This document shows, piece after piece, positions 22,660 through 34,900 of a stretch of 64,000 nucleotides of DNA. The position numbers and the translations under genes were made by a program. The stretch comes from Takifugu bimaculatus (lineage: Eukaryota > Chordata > Actinopteri > Tetraodontiformes > Tetraodontidae). How positions within the stretch are numbered: the first letter of the stretch is position 1; every line of letters begins with the position of its first letter. The stretch spans positions 10,465,319 to 10,529,318 of the forward strand of contig CP034986.1 in NCBI GenBank assembly GCA_004026145.2, read 5' to 3'. The notes below the pieces were generated by a model. The model saw nothing but the letters and a program-made list of their open reading frames with translations. It was not told the DNA's origin and did not search any database.

Positions 22660-24764
22660 ACACAACAATGTATGACATCAATCTTTAATGGCAGATGGCC
22701 TGAAATGTCTTCATTTAAACATTTTCATAAAAACTTCTCATCTTTTTGGTTTAACAAACAAACCTCTGCAATTCACCGAAGCAGTTTCTCCTCACAGCGG
22801 CTGAAGTACATAAATATCAACAGTACTGAAAAGGAAAACAAAACAAAAACAACCAAAACACACACGCTATGAACATGCACGGAACACACGGGTGTGCACG
22901 GGGCCTACCGGAACTATGGGGAAGCGGGGGGGACATACGGACTCTACAGGAACGTCTGTACCGTACAGGGCGAAACGCAGAAAGATTTGTTTGTTTCTCT
23001 GGATTTCACAGTGAATTATGCAGGTAGAACAGTATTTATATACCAGACACAAAAAGAAGCTCTAGAAAATTTACCGAATGAATATACAATTCAAACTTAC
23101 AGTACTTACAATGTCTTATATGAAGGGCATCTGCTATGAACTCTAAAAACTTAATACCCATAAGAACACATGCACACCTCATAAATACTTGTTCTAGTAA
23201 ATTTGGTGCCACGCTTGGCTTAAAAATGTCCACTTGAAGCAGAAATGTCACTCGTATTATGTGCATATCATTATTATTCATTACAAACACTGACTATATG
23301 ACTCAACCACTCCGATATGATTGTACACACCTGGGATAAACGTTCTTTTTTTCTTTGTTTTTAGCCGTCACACAGCCGTGACAAGTGACTTACCCTCATC
23401 ACGTAAGTGCCGTTTTTATTTTTATACAAGAATGTGACACCCAGAAAGAATTTCGGTAGGAAAATGTCACAAAAACACGATCACTCGATGATGTGTCGAA
23501 CAGCAAAGACGTTATTGCAGGGCCAGAATACACAAGATTACAAAAGATTATTATCTTTTTTTCTTTTTTTTTTCTTCCTTTTTTACACTCCAATCGCTAC
23601 TCTGTAGATTCAAAATAATAATTAAAAAAAAAAGGTCGCAGAGGCTCCATAAAAATAGACTAAAGAGACAGTGTTTAAAGAGAATGTCCTTTCAGATGCA
23701 GAATGGCTCTTTGGAGTGACACAAAAAGAGACGAGCTGCAAAAACGACGTCACACTTCATAAGAAATCAGATTGAGGACTACAAAAGCAGTCAAAAATGG
23801 AATAAATCCACTCGTCTAGATAACTCTCCAGTGTTTTTTTTTTTCTTTGACAGACTACTTTGGGTTTTTTTTGTCTCTGTACTGTGCTGTCCTGCTACAC
23901 AACAAAGGAGCTAATTCCTCTGTACAGCCGGCCTCAGTTTGTCGCGTTTGGCGGTCCCCTGGGCTCCGCCTTCACCGCGGATGGCTTATTCCCGCCAGCG
24001 CCGCCTTTCAACACGTGCGATTACCTCTAAATGCAAAACTCCCGAGCTGGATCGGGCGTCTCGCTCGCTGCGGGACCGACGTGCTCGGGCTTCGGGGTAC
24101 GGACGACACGGGCAGAACCGACGGGGCTGCTTTGGTTTAGCAAAACAGGTACGGGGGAAACTAGGTATGAAAGATCCTCACACACTTTATCACAACAGGA
24201 AGCAATCAAAAAAAAATCTCAAACATTGTCTTGATTACAAAAATACTTATTTGTATTTCTTTAAAATATCTAAAAATGTACAGCATCGAGTTGTTGTTTT
24301 TTTTTCCTTTTTTTTGCAAGGTCATGCTTCAACATGTATTTAATAACCATGATAACGTTAATATGAATGATATACAGAATAGTTATAATTATAGTCATAG
24401 GTTAACATCACCTGGCAGCGCTTTCGACACACTTCCTGTTATCTGGCCTTGCAAAAAACGCTGCATAAATGTGTGTTTGCACTCTTTCGGTAGCCATCCC
24501 TGCATGTGCGGGGCGCACAGCGAGACACTGCTGATGTCGGACGCAGCCAAGGAAATAGAGGAAAGTGCGTGTCTGCGTGCGCACTCTGTCGTGCGTGCCT
24601 GATACCTCTGGAGAAGGTGTGAGAGGAGGTGTAGCCAAAGCGCTGCCGGTCCATCTTGAGGATGTAACAGTATAAAACAGAAAAAAAAGGGGGGGTGGGG
24701 TGTGCTTGATGTGTGATGGAGGCTGGGGTCTAGAATGTCCTGAGGCCCTGGAGGCTGCTGCTGC
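22660..24764 (-). other. rbpms: Probable 3' UTR exon (exon 8) of rbpms
   Basis: A strong acceptor (pyrimidine tract ending TCTCTCTCCCAG) puts an exon start at 24764 on the minus strand. rbpms exon 7 carries a GTGAGTAA donor eight bases after its stop codon, so exon 7 most likely splices to this site. From there to about 22660 the DNA is A+T-rich and repeat-poor, as expected of a long 3' UTR. It ends with ATTAAA at 22684-22689 followed by a GT-rich stretch. If exon 7 were skipped, exon 6 would join this exon in phase and read 118 further codons to a stop at 24408. The exon is inferred from splice signals and texture; no transcript was seen. Confidence 0.55.
22684..22689 (-). terminator. Candidate rbpms polyadenylation signal
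   Basis: ATTAAA on the minus strand is followed by a GT-rich segment (TTGTTGTGTATTGTTT) at a suitable distance. This marks the most likely end of the rbpms transcript, near 22660. Confidence 0.45.
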
Positions 24765-26645
24765 CTGGGAGAGAGACAGACAAGGGAGGTGAGAGAGGTG
24801 AAGGTGCCGTGGCGACCACGTGCGGGCCTGCCGCACTAATGAAAGCACGAGGGAGCGTTTGGAAAACACAAACACCCTTGAAGGAACACGTGACGTCGGT
24901 GCGCGCGCTCCAGCCTTCATGGCGTTCTCCACACGTTTCATCCAAGAAGGAAGCGGTGCCCTTTGAGAATGAGCGCGGGTGCTCGTGAACTCACCGTCGG
25001 TACCGTTGCTCCCCAGAGCTGCAGGCGAGTCGGACCTTCTGGTTGGGTTCTAATTAAACAGGAGAGGCAATCAGCAACGTCACAGCCGGGCACGGCCACC
25101 ATCACACATCAGGAACCTGAGGACGGGGGGGATCAGGGTCACCAGTTGGCAACAGCTGAGAGTCCAGTCATCATTCAAGAAACATCTTCTAGCTCGCTAC
25201 AGCTCCCGGCCCCGTCGCTAATCGAGGGAAAGTAAAGATGCGGGGTCGAGAGTAATGAGCAACAAGTAATGCAACCTTTTATTAGACTGTGTAAACCCCC
25301 ACCCCTTTAAAATGTCACTCCAACGAGGTGCCTTACGAGGTGGTCCAGTTTGAGACCCCCACTTTTCCCCCACATCCCCGACGTCCTTAATTCTGCCCCT
25401 CCACAACCTCGCCGCGTCGCCACCATCGGACCGAGAGAAAGGTCGGCTCCCTTCGCCCCAATCATCCCACATGCGTCACCAAAAATCTCTGAGAGAGCAG
25501 GGCGGCTATATTGGGGGGGGGGTTGCAACAATAAACAATTCAGCGGGAACAAGAAGAGGAAGGGAAAGATGGGTTGGGAAGTTTTTTCCTTCTGGAAAGG
25601 CACGCCTGGCCTGGCTAATGCCCTGTTACGCGTTCAATCAAGGGTGAAGAAATCGATGTGTTGTACAGCCGCTCGGCTGAGCTGATGCGACGCAGACTTC
25701 CAGACCACCTTATTTGTTCTGGCTGAGACACCGAGGTTAAGCATCGGGTTGATCATTGAACATGTCTGCGCAGATTAGGAAAAGGTTTAGTGATTTGTGG
25801 GCTTAATGTGCTACATCCAATAACTCCGGAGAGGCACACAACGCGAGACAGGGTAAACAGGCGGCGGTTGAGAATGTGGGAGGTGAATCAGACCCAGTGT
25901 GTGCAATGTTTCTGTTTTCAGCGCTCTTATCAGTTGGCGCTGATCAAGTACTTCCCACGAAGGGAAAACTGCACTAACTCGACATGTCACTCCAAAAATG
26001 TCACGGCTTAACAAGGTGGGTCCTTGTTCTCCCCATTCTGGGCATCAACGCGGCATGAAACATCGATTTCAAGTGTGAGCTCAGTGAATTTTAAGACAAG
26101 ATTCACCTCCGTGGAGCCAGGAAACAAAAACAAAAACCACCAACGGGTTTAATCTTGACTCCAGTGCTCAAAGAATCACTTCTGATTCTCATAATCAAGC
26201 AGCCTGATGTAAGATTTCCTAATAAACCAGGAGCTTATCCTCTCAAAAACCTTTATGAATCCTGATTTACCTGCCTGGAAAGGCCCTGAAACCCCCCCCA
26301 CCCAGCATTTGAAGCCGCCTTAATCCAGAGTAAAGCCTTTAGGCCCCGGCTGTGATTCTCACATACCAGCGATAACTGCTGGAGCTGCTGGACACAGCTG
26401 CCGACGCGGACCCGCTCCTGAGAGCCGGCGCAGCGACCAGAGCCCCCGTCCTCTACGAGTGTGCAGTGGGGGGGGGGGGGGCAAAGGGGATAAAGCCCGA
26501 CTTCCTTATTAGAAGAGGCCCCAGCTGGCCCTGGCCTCCTGTGGGAGTCAGTCAACACAGGAACCACTGGTTTTTGTTGGGCTATTGGCTGAGAAATCTC
26601 CTCAGGTCAAGCAGGAAGCGCACACACACACACACACACGCACAC

Positions 26646-26677
<32 letters not shown>

Positions 26678-28964
26678 CCTGTGTTGTCAAATGGAAAATC
26701 CGGATTACCTCCCTACAGTTGAAGCAGCATTAGCGTGCACCATTACGTTATCTTTAGATGTAGCTGCACGTACAGGCGGCAGCGCCCCCCCACCCGCCCG
26801 CCCGCGGGCCTCCTGGCGCATCAAAAACAACAATTACCAGTTTCTCCACCATCCGCCGTGGCTCCCGTTTCAGCTCGACAGGAGCGGAGAGTTAACGCTG
26901 AAATACCCACCCCACAGGGGTGACGAGGGGTTTTCCCCCCGACTACCGATCACCCTCCTACGCTGGCCCACATTCAGCTGTTCAGGGACTCCAGTTTCCC
27001 ACGGTTACACTTCCGCCCGCATTGGTCGCGTGCCAAGACGACCGCAGGCCTTCAGGGGCGACGTCTGCACTCCAGTTGCGACTGACCGTCACAGGAGCGT
27101 CGCCTGGATGGAAGCCGCCCGCTCTTACCTCAGATCGGGTCGGTTCATGTCGCCTCACGGACGGAACCGTTCGTAAAGGTTTCGCAAGCGCTCGGCGGAG
27201 CTGCCAGGGTTGCACAAGTCGAGAAACAACCCACAGGCCCACAAGAACACAAGGTCGTTTTTTTGGCTTTAAAGCTGCAACATGTCAGGAACAAACAGAG
27301 CAGCCAGGCTAAGATGGGGGGGGGGCGATTTCAGCACAATTACGCAAACAAAGGACACACAGTGAACTTTTTCGATTTTACTGTGCAAACTGCGGAGATG
27401 TGTGTCAAAGATTTAAATAGAATGTTTATATTGGACACAAAGGCGCCTCTTTAATGGTTTTATCGAACTTTGGAGTCACAGGGTGCAAAAATGCTGGGAA
27501 TTTTCTTTGGAGGGTGTTGGAGGATTCACAATTTGCCACAGTTCAAAGTGTTGGATCACAATTAAAGCCCGCCGCTGCCTCGCTCCGTTATCACCAACAC
27601 TGTCCGACGTGGACGAACACGGCAAACAAATATGGAAAACGATAGAAGGGGGGGGTTTATCTGCTGCCTTTGCCTGTAATCATCCCCATATTCTGGAGGT
27701 CTCAGAACTTAATTTCACCCTCCGCTGTGAGCCGGATGTGGGGGGTGTCGTTGTTTTGCTGGGGGGCTAATATCCACTGGGACAGCCTGACTCCAAATGA
27801 CTTCCTCCTGGTTTGATAGACGAGTAATTACTTCTAAATCCCCTCCCATACCTTCTTCCTTTAACACCCCCCCCCCCCAAACGGTGAGGTCACCTGTGAT
27901 GTAGGGTTACAACAAAGCGAGAGGCGGCTAACACCAATCAACAGCCTGACAAAAGCGAACCTCACGGACCTCCCACCTGCTCCCCGCAGACTCCCCAGAG
28001 GGGTCGGTAGGACATGTTTCATCCTGTCCTGAGACACTGGAGGGAGGGGAGCGACTGGCGCCGACAGAGCCGACCCTCCCTCGCACACAGATACAGAGAA
28101 GCAAGTGTGCTTTTGGGTTTCTGGGGGGAGTGTCACGCCAACAACACAAGTAGGAGAGAGCAATGCTACGTGTTTACCGTCGACTCTGGTAGTTATTATA
28201 GTCATCGGAAACAGCTGTAGCACAATTTTCATGTATAATTAACTCCAAATAAGCCCCCCTGCTAGTCAGTTTTAATAGAAATGCATAAAAACGCTGCTCC
28301 CAGGTACCAGAATGAAACGCCTTCATTTACCCCATCAGACAATTAGCTACAGCTTGTTACGAGCAAGCTGTAGCGGCTACAGAGCAAGTTTCAAGTGCTT
28401 TTCTATGTTTCGCCGTTAGCATTTTATTCATAATGGCCACCATCTATCCCATCTGTCTCTTTAATTCACAGGCAACGGAGCTCATTGGATATTCTGTTTG
28501 ACTAAAGAGCCTTTGATGCCGCCGATCCAGACCCACATCAATGCCAGAGTCGACCCGCTGCACCACGTGACCAGAACACGGGGAGGGGGAGAAACAACGG
28601 AGCTCCTCTTGAAATGTTTCATCTCCTCTGATGATGTGAGAGGAGCGGCTGCAGTTTCATTGACCCGCTGGGTTTTACGCTCCCACACTCCACTAATTTA
28701 TCACGAAGTTGGATGTTTGGACGAATCTGGTTGTTATTTCGGACGTTTTGCTGAATTTGCAGTTTTGTTTTGTCCCCCCCCCCCCACCGAGGTCAGAGGA
28801 CGAGAACAGGCTGCACAATTATCATAACACCCTGCGTTATTGAACATGTATGTTTGGGAGAAATTCAGTTCCTGTTCAAACAAAGTGTCCTAACATTTAC
28901 TAAAGGGTGACCAAACCTAACGTACACGTGGAAAAGAAGCCAGTGTGCGCGTCCTGTTACTCAC
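24765..28964 (-). other. rbpms intron 7 (inferred)
   Basis: This 4.2 kb stretch lies between the donor after the rbpms stop codon and the inferred 3' UTR exon. It contains the CA microsatellite and several G or C runs. I see no other exon. The 236-codon plus-strand open frame at 26466-27176 runs through the CA repeat and looks like chance. Confidence 0.5.
26620..26678. repeat. (CA)n microsatellite
   Basis: About 58 bases of CA repeat with two CG interruptions. It lies in the last intron of rbpms and is encoded as an HT repeat in a spurious open frame. Confidence 0.92.
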
Positions 28965-28971
28965 ACGTACT

Positions 28972-31900
28972 TCAGCAGAACTGCCTGGACTTCCATCCCT
29001 GAGGAGTTCCATCTGCAGGTGGGAGCCAGCGAATCTAAACACATGGAACCAAACACACATTAACACGCTGGTTCACACAAACACACGCATGCCGTTTATG
29101 ATCGCACACGCTACACTCATGCTAGTTTATTGTGTATTTATGGCCGAGTCCTGTAAAAATAAAGAGGCTTAAAAAGCATTTTGCTCCAAACATTTGCAGG
29201 GAATCACCCAGAACACCACAGGCCCCCAATATACCAGAGCAGCATTTAAATAAACCGGTGGCTACATCTTTAGCTCGTTAGCACTTTTGAAATCTAATGT
29301 TGATCCTCGAGCGTGAGCATTGCTAACCCTTCATCTGAACTCTTATCTTTGGTACCACCTGGTGGAGACAGATGCAGCCAGGCTCAGACGATAGGGTAAT
29401 CGGGCGGATGAAATGTTCAATTTCCCCTTCCCGAGAAACCTGGTATTTCCCAGAACCTGCTCTCCCCAGATTATCGTCATGAAGTCGGGTATCCACCCTT
29501 ACCCTCCCTGATTTATATCAAATTTGTTTGATGTCCCTGCGGTCAAAATCACGATAAGTAGGGCCGCTGACCCCCACCCACCGCCCCCGCCGGTGCAGAA
29601 CCGGTGTTCATGGGAATTGTGGTTTAAACTTCCCAAAAAACATTTATTTACTCAGCCAGGGTGACGTCGCTTTAATCCGTTGCAGTTTGTTTCTGCAGCG
29701 CTCGCCATCGCCTGCTTGCAGTTTAAATTAAACGCACATGCACCCCCCTACTGAAAACATGCATCCAGACTCCCTTTGAGAGTGTGTGTGTATTTCTGTG
29801 TGTGACACATATGGAAAGATGCCAGCCATGCTGACTCAACCCTTTAAAAATTCTGACATCATCTGAGCTTCAGCTTTAAGAGGTCTATAAACTGGAACCG
29901 GAGCGTCTCCAGTACATATTGAGATGGAATAGAGAAAATGTGGCTGACAAACCTCACGTGTACCAAGAAAAGGTTTGCAAACTAAAAGAATGATCAATAT
30001 ACAGACGCAAATGTAATCATAGCTGAGCTCTTGTCAGGGTCGGCGCACCAGAAAACACGCTCATGAGAACAATTCTGGGTCGATAACAGCTCTTAAGTGA
30101 ACTCGCGGCAGAGCTGCGCAGCTTAGACCTTGAAACGCCGGATCACGCTCGGTGCAATAAAGAGCGGCCTAATTAACGGAGGTGCGCGGATGATGCAAGC
30201 GATGATGATCACGCACAGATGATCTCGCAGGAGATACAGGAGATTAAAGCTGGGGGGATTTCAGCGAGGTGCCCGAGTATTAGCATCACAGGGTGTAAAG
30301 TGTAATATGATTTACTCCCAAACCCGTCTTTGATATGAAGCCTCTGAGAATGAGAAGTTAGGAATCTGAAAACAAAGGTGGGTTAGGCGCTCCGAGTGGG
30401 TTTGAGGTGGCAGCGGTGGCGGTGCTGATGACGGGGGTGGAGAGGGGATGGAGGTGCAGGTTACCTGAGTGTGGAGCGAGGAGGGGTAGGTGAAAGCGGG
30501 TGGAAGGGCCGGCGACAGCTCCGCCGGGTACAGCGGGTATGAGGCCCACACGTCTGGGCTGCTGGGATAGAGAGCGGGCACTGTGAGCTCATCTGTGGAA
30601 AGAAGAAGAGGAGGAGTGGAGTGAGGAGGGTGGACAGGTGAGCGGCCCGAGAGAGACGAGGGGGGAGGTGGCGGTGGTGTGGAGGTGCGCCGCGGGTGAG
30701 GATCGGGCTAGCCCGTTCATCAGACGGGTGGGCGGGCGCGGCGGCGGCCGTGCCTCAACATGCACAACGGGAACAATCTGGGATTAACCTGGAGTCACAA
30801 CATCAGCAGCCTCGTGTTTCATCAAAGGAAAAGCAGATCGAGATCGGTTTGCCGACGTCTGCGCGATCGCAAAAAAGGCCGACGTTAGGGACTCCGATCG
30901 GGACCCGGCAGCCATTCCTGTGAGGGCGATTAGGTCATGGCCACATTAATCGTTTCCTTCCCTTCGCCACCGGGGCCTCCCTGAGTACACACCCTCCCGA
31001 AGGCCCACAGAACGATCCCAGATAAGAACCGTTCGCTCATTTGGGAAGAATGCACAGGCACGGCTGGCCCGCCGTCTACCACCGTTCACCCACGTTACAG
31101 AATGTTTAACTACTCGGAAAAATGTTTAACCAGACGCCAGGTTTGGAGTTCACAGCCGTGCACACCTGGTGCCTTCGCATAGTTTAGCCACGGCTCACGT
31201 TGAACAATCTAATCTATCAAAGGGTGACTCAGCAAAATGGTGACAGCTGTAGGAATGCGATCCGCTGAAACTGTGGAGGGATTGCATAAAAAGCTGGGGC
31301 AACCGCGCTACGGCCACACAAGCGGGTTCGGACGCTCCTCCGGTCTGGTAACCTCCAACGGGAGCAGCAGCAAGGGTTCGGGGAGAAGCGGCGTGGGCCG
31401 AGAGCGGGATAAACTCAGGGACAAACGGATGACTGTCGGGGAATACTCACATGGATCCCTGCCAATGAACTGCGGCCCAGGGCTCTGCTGGGAGGGAGGG
31501 GGGTTGGGGGTGCCCACCAGTTTGTTCTTGGCCATCTTGGTGTTGGCCTTGGCAAACTCCAGCCTCAGGGTCTGTGGGATCTCTGGATCAAACCGGACCC
31601 CCTGAGATCAAAAAGAAACGCGTGAGATGGGCTTCATTTACCGTCAGTGGTTTCGATGTTTCACAGACGTAATCTCTGCAACAGCTGACCAGCGTCCCGA
31701 ACCGAAGCGTTAGAAACGGAGCTGCTTCGCCGTTTCAGATTTATTTACCAAACATAGCAACACCAATTTTTAGAACGCTCCCAGTGTCTGTGCGGCCTTA
31801 TTTTTAGTTTAACCATCTTAACATGATACCAGTAGTTTTATTGTTTTAACAACTGCTATTAATTCTCAGACAACCCCCCCCCCCTTTTTTGGGGGGAGTC

Positions 31901-34900
31901 TTGGAACGTGATAACAAAACCCGAGATGGAGCAAGACGGGAACTATGTACACATTTGAATTAAGCAATTTTGAAGTCTTTAGAGTAAATATGCTAAGCTT
32001 AACCCCTGGCATTGAACGATTAATTAATGAAACGTGTTGTGTCATTTACGCCACCAGCAAATAATCCACCACTCTCGTATGATGGTTCCTAGTTGAAAAA
32101 TCAGTGGAATGCTTTTGCCCCCAGCCTGAGACCCAAACACAGGTCTTCATCCAAATCGCAAAGCTGCCGTCTATTTGCATCCAAAGTGGTGCCCGGTTGA
32201 GTTCATTACACCAGTCCCCAATTAACCCCCTTCAATTGTCTGTAAAGGAAACAAGGAAAAGGTCAGATGAACGGAGGAGAAACGCAGCCCAGGGTGCGTC
32301 GCCGTGGCGGGCGGTTGAGAAACCGGGAAACTGGGTGTTTTTGGCGCTGCGCTCGTCCCTGCAGGCGCTGGAGAACAGCTAAAACGAAGCGAGCGGAGGG
32401 TCGACTCTTCTCACGCAGGGGGAGGGAATTAACCGGGATCGACTTGGCTCAGCGCACTCGCGGGTTGTGCAGGTCGAGGCTGCGGAGGGATAATAGGCTA
32501 CATGGGTGTAATGAGGCCTGAGCAGATCTCTGAACCGCGCTGAAGCGTATTCTTTTATCTGCTGCCGCATGTTTCTTTCTGCTGACATTTTAGGAGGAAA
32601 AGCAGAAGTATGAATTGTAAAATAATTCAATTCCTTCTGCGTTGCCACATTTCAATATGCAGATAGATGTTCTCCTCCACACGAGCTCCAGGGATGCAGC
32701 TCTACCCTCCCTGAAAAACAACGGCGGCGTTCAGCTCGCGGCCCTACAGAAACAGTCTGACTATTGTTGGCTCATAATAAGATGATAATTTCGGCTTCTT
32801 CAAGTGCTCCCTGCTGCATTTGAGGCGCGCTGGCGTCAACAGCCGAAACGGCGAGCGCTTCGTTGCGCTCAGAGTATGGCGGGAGGAGGGATTTTTAGAC
32901 CTTTACCCCCGTTGTTGGGGTCAACGTGCTAACGATGGCAAGGAAGAACCACGCTGTCTTAGCTGTAAAGATGAAAATTTGGTAAATCCTGTTATAAACC
33001 AGGCTAAAAGCTGGATTATTATTGCTGTTTCTGCCAAGGTCAAGGGCACAGGCTGAGGATACACCCGTTGTATTCCTGGGGAACAGCGCAGCACCTGTGG
33101 TGCGTCACCAAAACGACATGCTGTCTCCATGGCAACCACCGACGGCTCGACAGCCACTTCAGACCAGTTTACCTGCGTGTGATGCAGAGAAATTCAAGAT
33201 CTTTCTCGTCTAAATTAGCCTTTAGTGTCGGATTTTTTTAGAAGCCAATTGCTTTATTTTTCATGTTGGAATTGATTTCACCTCCTCAACAAGCCTGATC
33301 ACTTCACCTTTTAAAACGGACGGCGGCTGGTTGGTCCACTCACGATAACGTGAGACAGAAGGTGTTTTTTTTTTTTAAGATGAGAAAAATTCGTTGGAAA
33401 GTTTAAAATTAAAAGAAAAAAAGTTGCCTTGCTATTATGGTCCCACGATACTTCTGTAACAACAAATCTGGAAAAATAAAAACCGTGTAAGGACGGGCTC
33501 TGTTTCATATTTAAGACCGTCTCATGGAGGCTTTACCCTGAGCTACCTTCTGAAATAAGCCAGATTAAAAGTAAACCCCAGATCAATGTCTCCCTTTTAT
33601 ACGTGGAGGAGAAGAGTTCTCGACCTCGCTGGATTCGTGGCAAAGCTTCCAGATCACTTTCCCAAACAGAAACGAGCCGTTTACAGCAGGTGGGCTGTGG
33701 CTCGGCAGACAGAAAACTGAGGACGAGTGAGGAGATCCAAGATGGTGTTTGAGGGGGAGCGCGGTCGTGGCACTTACGTTCAGGGCGTTCTTAGCAGCCT
33801 CCGCCTCTGATCGACTGTCAAAGCTGACAAACCCCACCGGCTGGGGAGACAAGAAGACAGAACAAAAGAAAGAAACATGGTTTAAGGCAGAATACTGAGT
33901 CGGCACTTGTGTCTGAGTGACGCAGACATGCTTTTTCTCTTCCTCTCTCTCTCTCCCTGGTGTTTACAGGACTGGACGGAGGAGCGGTGGATGAGCTGAG
34001 CTCACAGTTCAGCTTCTATGCCCAAATAGGGAGAGAGGGAGCGCATGAAGGAGAGGACAAGTGCGAGGTTTCGGGGATGGGAGGGTTACAGGTGAGGGGG
34101 GGAACTGACAATAGAGAGGTGGGAAGAGACATGACAACACTGGGGGAAGACGCTTCTCTGTAGAACATACATCTGTTGGAGCAGAGACCTCTAAACACGG
34201 GGGTCAATCTGCGCCGCGTGATTTGCTAAAGCAGTGTTGGGTTCTGGGAATTTCAGAACAAGCGTTGGAACGTCAAGGAGGAGGGGAAGAAAAAGAGAGC
34301 GTAGATGTCAGGAGGAGAAAGCATAACAGGAATTATAAATAGAAAAAGTCTGAGATCTGCCTCTTGCTATATATGGAGATGGTTGCATGTTCCTGGACCG
34401 GGAGAGCGGAGGGAGATCAATCGATTTGCTCCGCTCCCGCCGTTAGCTGCGAGACAGCCGCTCAAAACAAAGACCAGTCAGTGGAGGCTTCTTTTTTCCT
34501 GTTCAATGTGACCATGAGAATCAGCTGACATTTGTACTGAGCGCAGGCGGCGCGTACGTGTCTTGAGTTTTAATCAGAAAACCAAAGAATTTTGCAGAGG
34601 TCCTTAAACTCCTGCTCACAGATGGAAGAACATTCGTCGATCTGCTACAAACCTGATGCAAAAACGAGACGCGACTCCTCAGAATGAGCGAGAGAGCGAG
34701 TTCCTTTTGGGTTTTTCTCTTTAGCAGATCACAGAATCTGTCGTAACTCACTCTAAGAAGCGCACATGGTCTGGCTCTGATAACATCTAAGAGTTGATTC
34801 GGGATTATTACAAACTGTCTGTTTCTGGTGATGCAATGTGAATTTAGCCCAAGATTTCACCACTGGGGGAGCAAAGCCTCCCTTTGTTCTCAGTTTTAGA

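Noticed and set aside
26466..27176. 236-codon open frame on the plus strand
   Set aside because: It runs through a CA microsatellite (HTHT repeat), has no family similarity and lies in the inferred last intron of rbpms.
33583..33906. 107-codon minus-strand open frame as a separate gene
   Set aside because: Only the 63 bases at 33778-33840 are real coding sequence (rbpms exon 4); the rest is flanking intron.
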